DNA of 35,647 bases, from the NCBI GenBank assembly GCA_016342455.1, contig JAEIOE010000020.1:1-35647 (forward strand), in the 5' to 3' direction. The stretch comes from Mycoplasmatota bacterium (lineage in GTDB: Bacteria; Bacillota_I; Bacilli_A; Izemoplasmatales; Hujiaoplasmataceae). The stretch's first letter is position 1, and the number at the start of each line of letters is the position of its first letter. Made by a program: the position numbers and the translations under genes. Below the pieces are notes generated by a model. It searched no databases. It worked only from the letters and a program-made list of their open reading frames with translations, and had not been told where the DNA came from. This document shows, in pieces, positions 17,801 to 24,467 of this stretch.

Positions 17801-19422
17801 CGATTAATGGTTCATTACCAAATTATCAATCAAATTATACCTATAATATTGACTTCATGACATCAGGCACTTTAGTCATAAGTGAATTCGCATCAGTAAT
17901 AAGTGCTAAATTAGTTTCAGTGTCGATTACAAATGGATATAAAACATATCAAATGGAATATATTGTTGAGGCAGAAAATGGGTCTCAAACAATTTATACT
18001 CATAATTTGATTGAGAGATCTGTGGATTTAGTTTCAGTTTTAAAAAATGGAAACAACGTTTTACTTTCAAACATCCACACATCAAGAGAAGCTGAATCAA
18101 CTGAATTTACAGTAGATTTAGGCTTTGATCAAACATTAAATCTTACAGAGAATTTATACGAAATAGACCCTGGTGCGTATTCATATTTGGATATAGATGT
18201 AACAGGAACTACGAATGATGGTTTAACAACTTATACACCGGTGGAAATCATAGGGATGACCTATGATGCCACTGATTACTTATATATTTATTTTAGTTAT
18301 GAAACCTTACCAGGAATTTATACCTTTAGTTTCACCTATTATCGAGATGGTTCATTAACAGATTTTATAACCTTTGCATCTGATTTAGTTATCGTTAAAG
18401 ATTTAGGAACGGATGCTTATTTATCTGATTTAAAGTTTTCAGACATTGCGACAGAAACCACTTATCCGGATATTTATGTAGCAAACTCGGATGGAACACA
18501 TAAATCATCTGCTTATAATCCACTAATTTATTTTGGTGGTATAGATTATGATGAAGCAGATGAATTTGGAGAAAGTTATTTTCATGTAGATGGTAAAGTA
18601 AATAATGTCCCACTGGATTATTATTTACCATATATGCTTGATTACTTGCCTTATGGGGCAACGATATCCAGACATGCTTACGATTGGAATACATCATCTT
18701 GGTATTGGACAGATGAAGCAGATTCTAATTCAACAGGAACTGAAATTGATCAGTTATATACAAACTTTACTTTATATCCTGATACTGGTACAGAGCCAAA
18801 TGAAGGTGATTTTGTTAAAATTGAATATAGAGTAACAGCCGAAGATGGCTTAACAAATGTTTATTACTTTGTTTCTGTTACGGATATTACGTTTAACTTA
18901 ACTGTTATATTTGACATATATTATTGTACTGGTGCTGACGAAGGAACATGTTCATTGGCTAAAGACTCCGTAGATTTCAATAATGAGTTAGTTATTATAA
19001 CAGTGAAGAACTTAGATACTAATGGAGACGCTGACACACTAAGTAGTGATGATCCAGATGATTTCCCAAGTTTCACAACTGTAAATGCTTTGAATAATAG
19101 AATGACACAATTCTTCTATACATCATTAGCAGATTACGAATATAAATTCGGTAGAAATATGTCAGGCTTTTATGCTTTTGATGTTGAATTACAATTAGAT
19201 CAATACTTAAATGATTTATATACTTATGAAATTAAGTTTGGCGAGTTTTATCTAGCTGACTTTGATGTTGGGTTAGGATTAAATGGTAAATATTATTATA
19301 TTGGACCATCGGTAACGATGAGGACGAGACGTTTTAATGTTTATATTAGAGAAGTAGCGATACCAGAAACAGATGCTCCATTTGGATTATTTGATTTCTT
19401 TAAATCATGGTTCTATGAATAA
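11875..19422 (+). CDS. Giant secreted beta-rich surface protein with GLUG-like repeats
   Basis: The 2515-residue protein starts after AGGAGG with a basic N-terminus and a signal helix (about 14-36). A first GLUG-like unit is GTFDGQGFVISNLYLAG (187-203), followed by MFNYNEGSIRNLGLV. A shared beta module lies at 275-343. From about 570 to 1450 many irregular units follow the pattern GGI-G...I..a.N.G.I (for example GALAGKMTGGTIENV, YMGGIVGA, VGGVFGRLDG, AGGVIGYG, GFGGIFGRLQRG), suggesting a long beta-helix or solenoid. The last ~1000 residues are beta-sandwich-like and rich in Tyr, Thr, Asp and Ser. There is no LPXTG and no clear C-terminal membrane helix; the end is FGLFDFFKSWFYE. It is probably a matrix or adhesion protein controlled by c-di-GMP. 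The exact function is unknown. Confidence 0.8.
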   Translation: MSIIRRRTRKNKIKHIIVLFLVFVFSLTTSIFFLEANPVINAQGQIDTVDILKFDGVFDWEETLDVQTSSTDYMTYSVFRDTYCKWDDNTYSPSACASAANGKKIRFDTAEELFRFSKDVSFDEIYLTGTPSENYKLSDAKIAVLLSLNYVLGNNIDYSVMASKAFIPIGYAFSDIALNVYERSFTGTFDGQGFVISNLYLAGYDYLVYVDTSEPTTPIDIAMSEHYSMFNYNEGSIRNLGLVNPNLEILELNTDITKLSNLVGFNMTNIYTQSDISFTSSTKTIASTLIDLSMFEAGDLVQIDGSTSNDGIYTVTGTPTANSITVLESLTDESAGTSIDLAKPGVVENVYVQDTRTSVTSAGMRYSVGTASEDFQAAGILHTNQGIFRSAYYMSKVVMNGYYINKFSVQPVIYTNNGTVSNLVYDSEVYLLYVTVNSQTFTIDTPNGIATGETTATLKSHSSSLNALTHEENGQTKHIWYFYNTDGYPLLNGFEYDAVNEVYWIDDEIDFAFFAKVIQFLTVNYDTNGLKYSASKFLLKNNIDMLVLAPEAYEIPSSTFAGELSGLNPAAGDLSENHYIYNLTISDGIVKGEEIYAGLFSTLGAGSVVSDLNFSQSTVSFNDTEDHYSKDFFIGALAGKMTGGTIENVLIDVDVSLGTQALGKTYAGTVVGKASGHIKNLSNYGSLSGNNHVYISPYNIEPTFYMGGIVGAAETSQLILEEVINNGDINGLQTASVFTLEPGSTEASIFIGGIIGYLNNTLGSEHQLIDVANKADIYIKSFLSSVSLPSYQYVGGVFGRLDGVAPILEEDSSYQFANLYNSGIIYHTYSSTGADITSAGIGVNNASEAIEYALLFNHAAYDFTEGAADHTQTQFKYAALIYDISSSDVTISRAYNYADFSFDKNIYDEIGLLYSSKNDNTTLLRFVANYGDINYMNNSGITQITLASDLNIGGITLESSVNYANVYNYGEINVVNLNIGTYSLHVAGFATDLATDHYIKRSLSDSDITVAEITGSGNIYIGGIVNINYAGDLQDAGQSTTQPVATEGIIDTMNSGTISTSYGVVGDGLYGILSTSNTFIGGVATLNKGSIQDAGNLGDISAANLNSSSAFTYETDSSYAGLVKTYNSGIVAGGISAMVIGGTSRIYDSANNGNVLVTAYKYVRAGGILGVSLYRESSVGGITSGMGLSNDIQNSILSNGVNLGNISAISNTIGSYSTSSTTTGSYYMSISENSPYISSLTIPKVTTTVGSGQRPEIYSSAGGVIGYGLSYMQRMLNHGTISATDVAGGVVGATYVLGDSTTTVNITTAINYGTIAAIDNSDVAAGIDKFEMSYSNISSNYMSESEFNDFVFPSGYSREYPEGKRGFGGIFGRLQRGTNGVMTNSGGAFDFIVNANEDVDLIGRLDQVSNFSISGRYFRFSGAIYYSAKYDDTTQNVFTGFRMGYYNSGTVTSYNTVTDIVYADYNGYIMYQVGITNNYLYESPTVYEGYYYDTTPASVGSTGNAGYIGGIPVPWITEDPNDVRITDSDTEYMYDPDFAMRTDSDLTEYIYFMTNDLLATRFTSTRPNGMYVLSTTAGQSFGLVLPRNIDIDYMRPIDEDYSGFISLLMDYDVVSPLIKENFSTEIETGFDNLKQTNFNDKAEVVASETTNVILTESGGSSNVLNNPDVDYVNMELTYTISIEAFNPAQTTASFAVTSALTSSGSLIARRAYDQYSGVPTNSQLEAYRLLLYPERALGISTSYAADLDITLPSQSITSNTSPQSVGFFSVYSEAFLGDDLYAKTAYYNDYEVFIIFTPGSAYLTGTTEIEDVAFNGGSQVTVTDPTDLRLLGNVNSLGSITLYFEDNKGILAQDYDFKSNFVIYYSGTVLSSSYYTVSSNPVDISGGIGYYNITFTFTNTSKAGDYYFEYSYFPTSTTFTTYFDKAASTGSSITSFNYYSNQSSVSIVSSTITSYVNVGYPLEDYMDTSTTNFTETINGSLPNYQSNYTYNIDFMTSGTLVISEFASVISAKLVSVSITNGYKTYQMEYIVEAENGSQTIYTHNLIERSVDLVSVLKNGNNVLLSNIHTSREAESTEFTVDLGFDQTLNLTENLYEIDPGAYSYLDIDVTGTTNDGLTTYTPVEIIGMTYDATDYLYIYFSYETLPGIYTFSFTYYRDGSLTDFITFASDLVIVKDLGTDAYLSDLKFSDIATETTYPDIYVANSDGTHKSSAYNPLIYFGGIDYDEADEFGESYFHVDGKVNNVPLDYYLPYMLDYLPYGATISRHAYDWNTSSWYWTDEADSNSTGTEIDQLYTNFTLYPDTGTEPNEGDFVKIEYRVTAEDGLTNVYYFVSVTDITFNLTVIFDIYYCTGADEGTCSLAKDSVDFNNELVIITVKNLDTNGDADTLSSDDPDDFPSFTTVNALNNRMTQFFYTSLADYEYKFGRNMSGFYAFDVELQLDQYLNDLYTYEIKFGEFYLADFDVGLGLNGKYYYIGPSVTMRTRRFNVYIREVAIPETDAPFGLFDFFKSWFYE
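12697..12903 (+). repeat. Beta module copy C
   Basis: It encodes residues 275-343 of the giant protein. Pattern: TKTIAS, IDLSMFEAGD, VQIDGSTSNDGIYTVTGTPT, ITVLESLTDESAGTSID, then KPGV. It sits between a GLUG-like unit and the resumed sequence VVENVYVQDTR. Confidence 0.75.
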
Positions 19423-19435
19423 TACGAGGTGAGTT

Positions 19436-21994
19436 ATGGCGAAGAATAAAGAAAAAAATAATTTAAAGAGAAACAGTCTGACAAACAAAATTGTAAGTTT
19501 GACCGTTTTTCTTGATGCTTTGTTTTTGGTCCTAATACTCTCCTTATCTATTTTATTGTATATGGTTAACCAAAACCAAACGAGAGATACCAATGCGTCT
19601 TATCAAAACGAGATACTGGTAGCTGCTTTTGAAGATGTGTTTGATAAAGTTGAAACTGATGTTCACAATTTAGCAACTGATTCTGATATCATTGCTTACA
19701 TTAACTATGTCAACACAGGGGCAGATGCAATATTAGCTCCAGGAGATGCAAATTATAACTTATATTCTAGTTACTTAGTGCAATCTGCAGCAGTAGTTGA
19801 TTATCAATCTGAAGAATTATACGGCTTAGTATATATTGCTTCAGGCTCTAATTGCTCAACAGGAACAGATGGCTGCGCTATTTCACATGAAGGAGTATTA
19901 TCAGGTGATGACTGGAAATTATCAGAAAGAGCTTGGTATTTGGAATTGTTAGGTATAACAAAAATATTAACAAACCCATATGAAGATGCTTTATCTGGTG
20001 ATTATACAATTACTTATGTTGAAAGAGTATTCGATGGAACAGATATGATAGGTTATGTTGGAATTGATATCTATTTAGATACTTTAGCAGAAGTATTTCA
20101 TTCTATAACACTAGAAAAACTTCCTGAAAACAACGAAGTAATCATTTTTACTGACCTTGAAGAAAATCCTAGATTAATCTATTTTTCCGGAGAAACCTAT
20201 TCAGATTACTTTATGCAAAGTTCACTAAATTATGCTCAAATAGATAATCTAAATGATTATGGTGACAGAGGAATTTCATATATTTTAGAAAACTTTGATA
20301 CGAACAATCAACTTAAAGGAAATTTCTTAGAAGGGGAAAATTATGTTATACTTTCCTCAGAAGTTGAAAATACAAATATAAGTGTTGTGACAATGTTTTA
20401 TGTTAATCAATTAATCGAAATAGAAGTAATGTTTATTATTTTGGTAGCGATAGCTGCCATTATGGTATTTATTATTGCTATTATTACAACCAAACAAGTG
20501 AGAAAAGCACTGAGCCCAATTGATACGATTTTAGAATCAATTGAAAAAATTAAAAATGGAAATTACGATGTTAATGTAGATATTAAAGGCGCCTTAGAAC
20601 TGAGACATATTGGCGATGCCATAAATATCATGTCAAAAGAGATAAATAAGCAAGTTAAAATTACATACGAAAGTTTAGCATATGATGTCTTAACTGGACT
20701 TAAAAATAGAGCATCTTCTGCAGCAGAAGTAGATGCAACAATCTTTAAGTTAGATAATAGATCAGCTGTTTGTTTGATTCAAGTTGACAACTTAAAAAAT
20801 ATTAATGTTACAAAAGCTCAAATGATGGGTGATAACTTGATTAAAGCAATTGCTGATGAATTGAAACATGTATTTAGAAGTGATGAAACATTATTCTCTA
20901 ATGGTGGGAATGAATTTGTTTATATTAAAGAAGATATTAAATCATTGGAAGATGTTGAATATTCATTAAATAGATTATTAATGCACTTTAAAGAACCAAT
21001 AGTGTTAAAAAATGTAAGAGCTGAAATTAAGTTTAACGTTGGGGTTTCAATTTATCCAACAGATGGACAAACTTTAGATGAATTAATTAAAAAATGTGAT
21101 ACTGCCTTATTCAAAGCAGCGGAAGCTAGTTATAAAAAAATCATTTTTTATAATGAAAAAATCGCTAGATCAGTGAATTATCAATCAGAAATATCTGAAC
21201 AACTTGCTCAAGCGATTAAGAACGAACAAATCTATTTAAAATATCAGCCTTTGATTACAAATTCTAATGAAATATATGGATTTGAAGCTTTAGCAAGATG
21301 GACATCTCCAACACTTGGTGAAATTGGTCCTCAAATATTTATTGCTAATGCCGAAGAATCATATCTAATTATCCCAATTGGAACTTGGATTTTAAGAAAA
21401 GCTTGTTTTACTCAAGTAGAATTGAAAGAAAAATATGGTATAAATTATATTATGAGTGTCAATGTGTCTCCGGTTCAGATACTTCAAAGAGATTTCGTAG
21501 ATATTGTGAAGAAGATAATTAGAGAAACAGATATCAACCCTGAATTCTTGACTTTAGAGATTACCGAGTCATTATTCTTAGAAGCCACTGTTTTATTGGA
21601 AGATACCATTGAACAATTACACAAATTAGGTATTAAATTATCATTAGATGATTTTGGTACTGGTTATGCATCATTGACTTACTTAAGACAAATCAACTTT
21701 GACAATCTAAAAATAGATAAAACCTTCGTTGATGGAATCTTTGCAAATATTAAAGATCATAGAATTATTGGTACCATCGTTTCCTTAGTTCATAACCTAG
21801 ATATGAAAGTGATTGCCGAAGGTGTTGAAACAAGGAAACAATATGAATATTTAAAAGAAATATCTACAGATGTTTTCCAAGGTTATATTTTCTCAAAGCC
21901 ATTGGCTATTGATGATTTGAATAAATATATTACTAAATTTAATTCAATTCCACTTCACAAACGTCAAGATATATTCAAGGCTTTAAAGGAATAG
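19436..21994 (+). CDS. dCache-HAMP-GGDEF-EAL protein, probable c-di-GMP phosphodiesterase
   Basis: The 852-residue protein has a membrane helix at about 18-44, an extracellular dCache-like sensor (about 48-325), a second helix (330-352), a HAMP-like segment (353-405), a GGDEF domain (about 410-575) and an EAL domain (about 585-835). The cyclase signature is GGNEF (490-494), with Asn in place of the essential Asp/Glu, and the inhibitory site reads RSDE rather than RxxD, so cyclase activity is unlikely. EAL catalytic residues all appear present: Glu617 (EAL), Asn676, Glu708, Asp738-Asp739 in DDFGTGYASL, Lys759, Glu795 and Gln815. It should hydrolyse c-di-GMP in response to an external ligand. 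GAGGTGA precedes the start, 13 bases after the giant gene. Activity is inferred from residues only. Confidence 0.9.
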   Translation: MAKNKEKNNLKRNSLTNKIVSLTVFLDALFLVLILSLSILLYMVNQNQTRDTNASYQNEILVAAFEDVFDKVETDVHNLATDSDIIAYINYVNTGADAILAPGDANYNLYSSYLVQSAAVVDYQSEELYGLVYIASGSNCSTGTDGCAISHEGVLSGDDWKLSERAWYLELLGITKILTNPYEDALSGDYTITYVERVFDGTDMIGYVGIDIYLDTLAEVFHSITLEKLPENNEVIIFTDLEENPRLIYFSGETYSDYFMQSSLNYAQIDNLNDYGDRGISYILENFDTNNQLKGNFLEGENYVILSSEVENTNISVVTMFYVNQLIEIEVMFIILVAIAAIMVFIIAIITTKQVRKALSPIDTILESIEKIKNGNYDVNVDIKGALELRHIGDAINIMSKEINKQVKITYESLAYDVLTGLKNRASSAAEVDATIFKLDNRSAVCLIQVDNLKNINVTKAQMMGDNLIKAIADELKHVFRSDETLFSNGGNEFVYIKEDIKSLEDVEYSLNRLLMHFKEPIVLKNVRAEIKFNVGVSIYPTDGQTLDELIKKCDTALFKAAEASYKKIIFYNEKIARSVNYQSEISEQLAQAIKNEQIYLKYQPLITNSNEIYGFEALARWTSPTLGEIGPQIFIANAEESYLIIPIGTWILRKACFTQVELKEKYGINYIMSVNVSPVQILQRDFVDIVKKIIRETDINPEFLTLEITESLFLEATVLLEDTIEQLHKLGIKLSLDDFGTGYASLTYLRQINFDNLKIDKTFVDGIFANIKDHRIIGTIVSLVHNLDMKVIAEGVETRKQYEYLKEISTDVFQGYIFSKPLAIDDLNKYITKFNSIPLHKRQDIFKALKE

Positions 21995-22003
21995 GGGGCT
22001 AGT

Positions 22004-23515
22004 ATGAATCTAATTAAATTATTCGCTGCTGCAAATGCTGCTGAAGCATTTGAACTTGTAACTGCGGCTGTCTTGGTTATCATTACTATTGTTGCTCTAT
22101 TTTTCTTATATCGAAATTTATCTAAAGAAATCTCTGAATACAGAAGAAATCGCGATGCGATGAGAAAACGCGATGAAGATTCTGAAAATTCAGATTCTGA
22201 GGAAGATGAGTTAGACTTAGACAGCAAAGAATTCAAAGATATGCATTTATTCAATCAAATAAATGCTTCGATTGAAAGATCACCAGAGGGAAGTTTATCT
22301 GCGCTTTATAGTATTGACCTGGATGATTTTAAAAATGTATGTGAAGACAAATCTGAAAAAGATATCGCTAAAATCAAAAACGAACTTACAAAGAGACTTA
22401 AAAAATTCGGTGGAAAGCACTCTATTTCTGGTCTTTTAGATGATGATTCATTCTTGTTCTATTATTTTGGACAAATAGATGCAGAAAGCTTAAGCGAAAT
22501 GGGTGAAGGATTATTAAAAATAATCCGTGAACCAATTAAAACCGGAAATGTTAATTTGACAGCTTCTGTTGGTGTTTGTATTTTTCCATATGATGGAATT
22601 AATGCAGAACGTTTATTTAAAAACGCTCAAATAGCCGTTTATGTAGCTAAAAAAACTGGTAAAAACCAATTACATATGTACTCTGAAGATTTAATAGACT
22701 CTGAACAGTATAATACAAAATATTATCAAGAAATTAAAAAATCAATATCTAAAGATGAGTTCTTGTTATACTATCAAACGATAGTAGATGTAAAAACAGG
22801 TAAAATTATAGGTTTAGAATCTCTTTTGAGATGGAATCACCCTGACAAAGGAATATTACCTCCTTCTAAATTCATCAATGTGATGGAATTAACAGGTGAT
22901 ATTACTTGGTTTGGTACATGGGGATTTGAAAAAACAGTTAAGCAATATAAAGACTGGGTTACTAAAACAAGGATTGGTGATTTATTTATTTCAACCAATT
23001 TAAGTCCGAAACAATTAGAAGTTGAAAACCTAGCAAAACAATTTTTTGATATTACGAAAAAGTTTGGCTTAAGTCCGGAAATGTTTTGTTTAGAAATAAA
23101 CGACTATTATGCTATGGAAAGTTCGAAGAAAGCAGTTCAAAACCTAGTTAATTTCCGTAAATATGGCTTTAGAATCTCTATCGATGATTTAGGGCCTAAT
23201 TTCGAGATAGTAGCTGATATGGGAAGAATACCTGCCGGTATCGTGAAGATTAGCAGAAACAACGTTTTACACATTATGGATGACGGTGCAAACACCGGAT
23301 TCATGAAAAGAGTTATTAAAGAAGCTAAAGACAAGTCAAAAATAATTGTAGCTGAAGGGCTAGAAAATGAAGAAATGATTAAAAAGATTTATGACTTAGG
23401 AATAAGATTTATGCAAGGATACTATTTCAATCAACCTAAATCGGTTATTGAAATTGAAAAGATGATTATGAAATCACCTTGGAATATGAGTAGTTTCCAA
23501 AACATTATTGAATAA
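22004..23515 (+). CDS. Degenerate GGDEF-EAL membrane protein, possible c-di-GMP receptor
   Basis: The 503-residue protein has one N-terminal membrane helix (about 15-36), a charged linker with an acidic run (57-75), a degenerate GGDEF domain (about 80-230) and an EAL-like domain (about 240-500). The cyclase signature is replaced by LLDDDSF (144-150). In the EAL domain the motif is ESL (Glu272), and Asn332, Glu364, Asp394-Asp395, Lys415, Glu451 and Gln471 are kept. The loop-6 signature DDFGTG is changed to DDLGPN, and this loop matters for metal coordination and dimer activation. It may be a weak phosphodiesterase or a binding-only receptor. It is the last gene of the riboswitch operon, nine bases after the previous one. 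Confidence 0.85.
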   Translation: MNLIKLFAAANAAEAFELVTAAVLVIITIVALFFLYRNLSKEISEYRRNRDAMRKRDEDSENSDSEEDELDLDSKEFKDMHLFNQINASIERSPEGSLSALYSIDLDDFKNVCEDKSEKDIAKIKNELTKRLKKFGGKHSISGLLDDDSFLFYYFGQIDAESLSEMGEGLLKIIREPIKTGNVNLTASVGVCIFPYDGINAERLFKNAQIAVYVAKKTGKNQLHMYSEDLIDSEQYNTKYYQEIKKSISKDEFLLYYQTIVDVKTGKIIGLESLLRWNHPDKGILPPSKFINVMELTGDITWFGTWGFEKTVKQYKDWVTKTRIGDLFISTNLSPKQLEVENLAKQFFDITKKFGLSPEMFCLEINDYYAMESSKKAVQNLVNFRKYGFRISIDDLGPNFEIVADMGRIPAGIVKISRNNVLHIMDDGANTGFMKRVIKEAKDKSKIIVAEGLENEEMIKKIYDLGIRFMQGYYFNQPKSVIEIEKMIMKSPWNMSSFQNIIE

Positions 23516-23531
23516 TAAATAACAAAATAAA

Positions 23532-23562
23532 AAAGGAGCAAAAATTTGCTCCTTTAATTTTT
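23532..23562. terminator. Bidirectional terminator between the matrix operon and tetR
   Basis: The arms AAAGGAGCAA and TTGCTCCTTT form a 10-bp stem followed by AATTTTT. On the minus strand the T run after the stem is TTTTTTATTTTG. It overlaps the tetR stop codon (23554-23556). Confidence 0.85.
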
Positions 23563-24162
23563 AAACATTCCGTTTTGTAACAATTTCATTGTTTCATTAA
23601 CAACAAAGTCAATATCTACATCGTCCGCATCTTTTTTAAAGATAATTTGTAACCCAACAAAGTTAGAAATTCCCATTAATACATAAGCTATCGTTTCTAA
23701 ATCGAGATCATCTCTGATTTCTCCTGATTCAACATGATGTTTTAAATGATGAATATAGGATTGTGCAAAAGAAGAGTAGTAGTCTTTAAATATCTCATAG
23801 TCAACAAATAAAGATTCCCATATGATTTTATATGAAAGGGGATCTTTTTTTGCATATTGAATAAATGCTTTTAATCCTTCTCTTTCAATTTCAATTCTCG
23901 TATTATAGTTTTTTGTTGCTTCTACAGCAGATTTTCGAATGTTAATTCGATATTCTTCTAGTAGAAAAAGATACAAAGCAAGTTTGTTGTCAAAGTAGAT
24001 ATAGAAAGTTCCTGCAGCTACTTTAGCTTTCGCGATTATATCATTAATAGAGGTGGATTGATAGCCATCTTTAGCAAAAAGAACTTTACCTGCTTTAATG
24101 ATCTTTTTAAAAGATCTTTCGCCCACTTTTGTCTTTGGTGGTCGACAATTCAAATTTTCCAT
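23554..24162 (-). CDS. TetR-family transcriptional regulator
   Basis: The 202-residue protein has a typical N-terminal helix-turn-helix (about 18-62) with the TetR signature AAGTFYIYF (49-57) and an all-helical ligand domain after it. Members next to thiolase and acyl-CoA genes usually respond to acyl-CoA (FadR/FabR/PaaR-like). It is divergent from the thiolase-Liv operon and is the natural candidate regulator of it. GGTGAT lies directly upstream of the start. A palindrome fills the spacer of its own promoter, suggesting autorepression. The ligand is not known. Confidence 0.9.
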   Translation of the reverse strand: MENLNCRPPKTKVGERSFKKIIKAGKVLFAKDGYQSTSINDIIAKAKVAAGTFYIYFDNKLALYLFLLEEYRINIRKSAVEATKNYNTRIEIEREGLKAFIQYAKKDPLSYKIIWESLFVDYEIFKDYYSSFAQSYIHHLKHHVESGEIRDDLDLETIAYVLMGISNFVGLQIIFKKDADDVDIDFVVNETMKLLQNGMFKN

Positions 24163-24177
24163 ATTATCACCAATAAC

Positions 24178-24206
24178 ATTGTATATTACACCGTGAAATA
24201 ATACAA
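24178..24206 (-). promoter_or_regulatory. tetR promoter with operator palindrome in the spacer
   Basis: On the minus strand TTGTAT (24201-24206) and TACAAT (24178-24183) are 17 bp apart. The 17-bp spacer, 24184-24200 (plus strand TATTACACCGTGAAATA), is an imperfect palindrome with seven of eight arm pairs matching. A repressor bound there would block the promoter. This is the best candidate TetR operator in the window. Confidence 0.65.
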
Positions 24207-24213
24207 GTGGATT

Positions 24214-24367
24214 ATGAAAATTTTTTCATGTGAATTGAATTTCATATTTACATCACAAATGAAAACTTTCATTGCTTTGTCAAAAAAAACGCTATTTTTA
24301 GAGGAAAACAAAATAAAACACTGTATACGGGTGTATTCATTAAACTATGAAAATATTTTTATTTCAT
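24214..24367. promoter_or_regulatory. Cluster of ATGAAA/TTTCAT inverted repeats
   Basis: Three inverted repeats with the same half-site occur in the tetR-thiolase intergenic region: ATGAAAATTTTTTCAT (24214-24229), AATGAAAACTTTCATT (24258-24273) and ATGAAAATA-N4-TATTTCAT (24347-24367). Arm spacing differs between them. They may be regulator sites, but the AT-rich background weakens the case. Confidence 0.35.
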
Positions 24368-24375
24368 GAAAGCGC

Positions 24376-24404
24376 TTGACATTTTGACCAAAAATGGCTA
24401 AAAT
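24376..24404 (+). promoter_or_regulatory. Sigma-A promoter of the thiolase-Liv operon
   Basis: TTGACA (24376-24381) and TAAAAT (24399-24404) are 17 bp apart, predicting a start near 24411. TGAAAGCGCTTGAC (24367-24380), overlapping the -35, matches 11 of 14 positions of the catabolite-response (cre) consensus, which is suggestive only. Confidence 0.75.
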
Positions 24405-24467
24405 GTAATTAGCAATATGAATAAAAATTCATATATTATAAAACAAATAAATATCAGGAGGATAGAA

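Noticed and set aside
18395-18697. 100-codon open frame on the minus strand
   Set aside because: It is antisense to the giant surface protein, with low-complexity composition and no ribosome-binding site.
19436-23515. Active diguanylate cyclase in the operon
   Set aside because: Both GGDEF domains lack the catalytic signature (GGNEF and LLDDDSF), so the c-di-GMP source should lie outside the window.
24318-24334. ACAC-N9-GTGT as a second TetR operator
   Set aside because: Only four bases pair on each side and it does not match the spacing of the 24184-24200 palindrome.
24417-24467. In-frame ATG at 24417 as the thiolase start
   Set aside because: It lies about six bases after the predicted transcription start and has no ribosome-binding site; GTG at 24468 follows AGGAGG and matches the family N-terminus.
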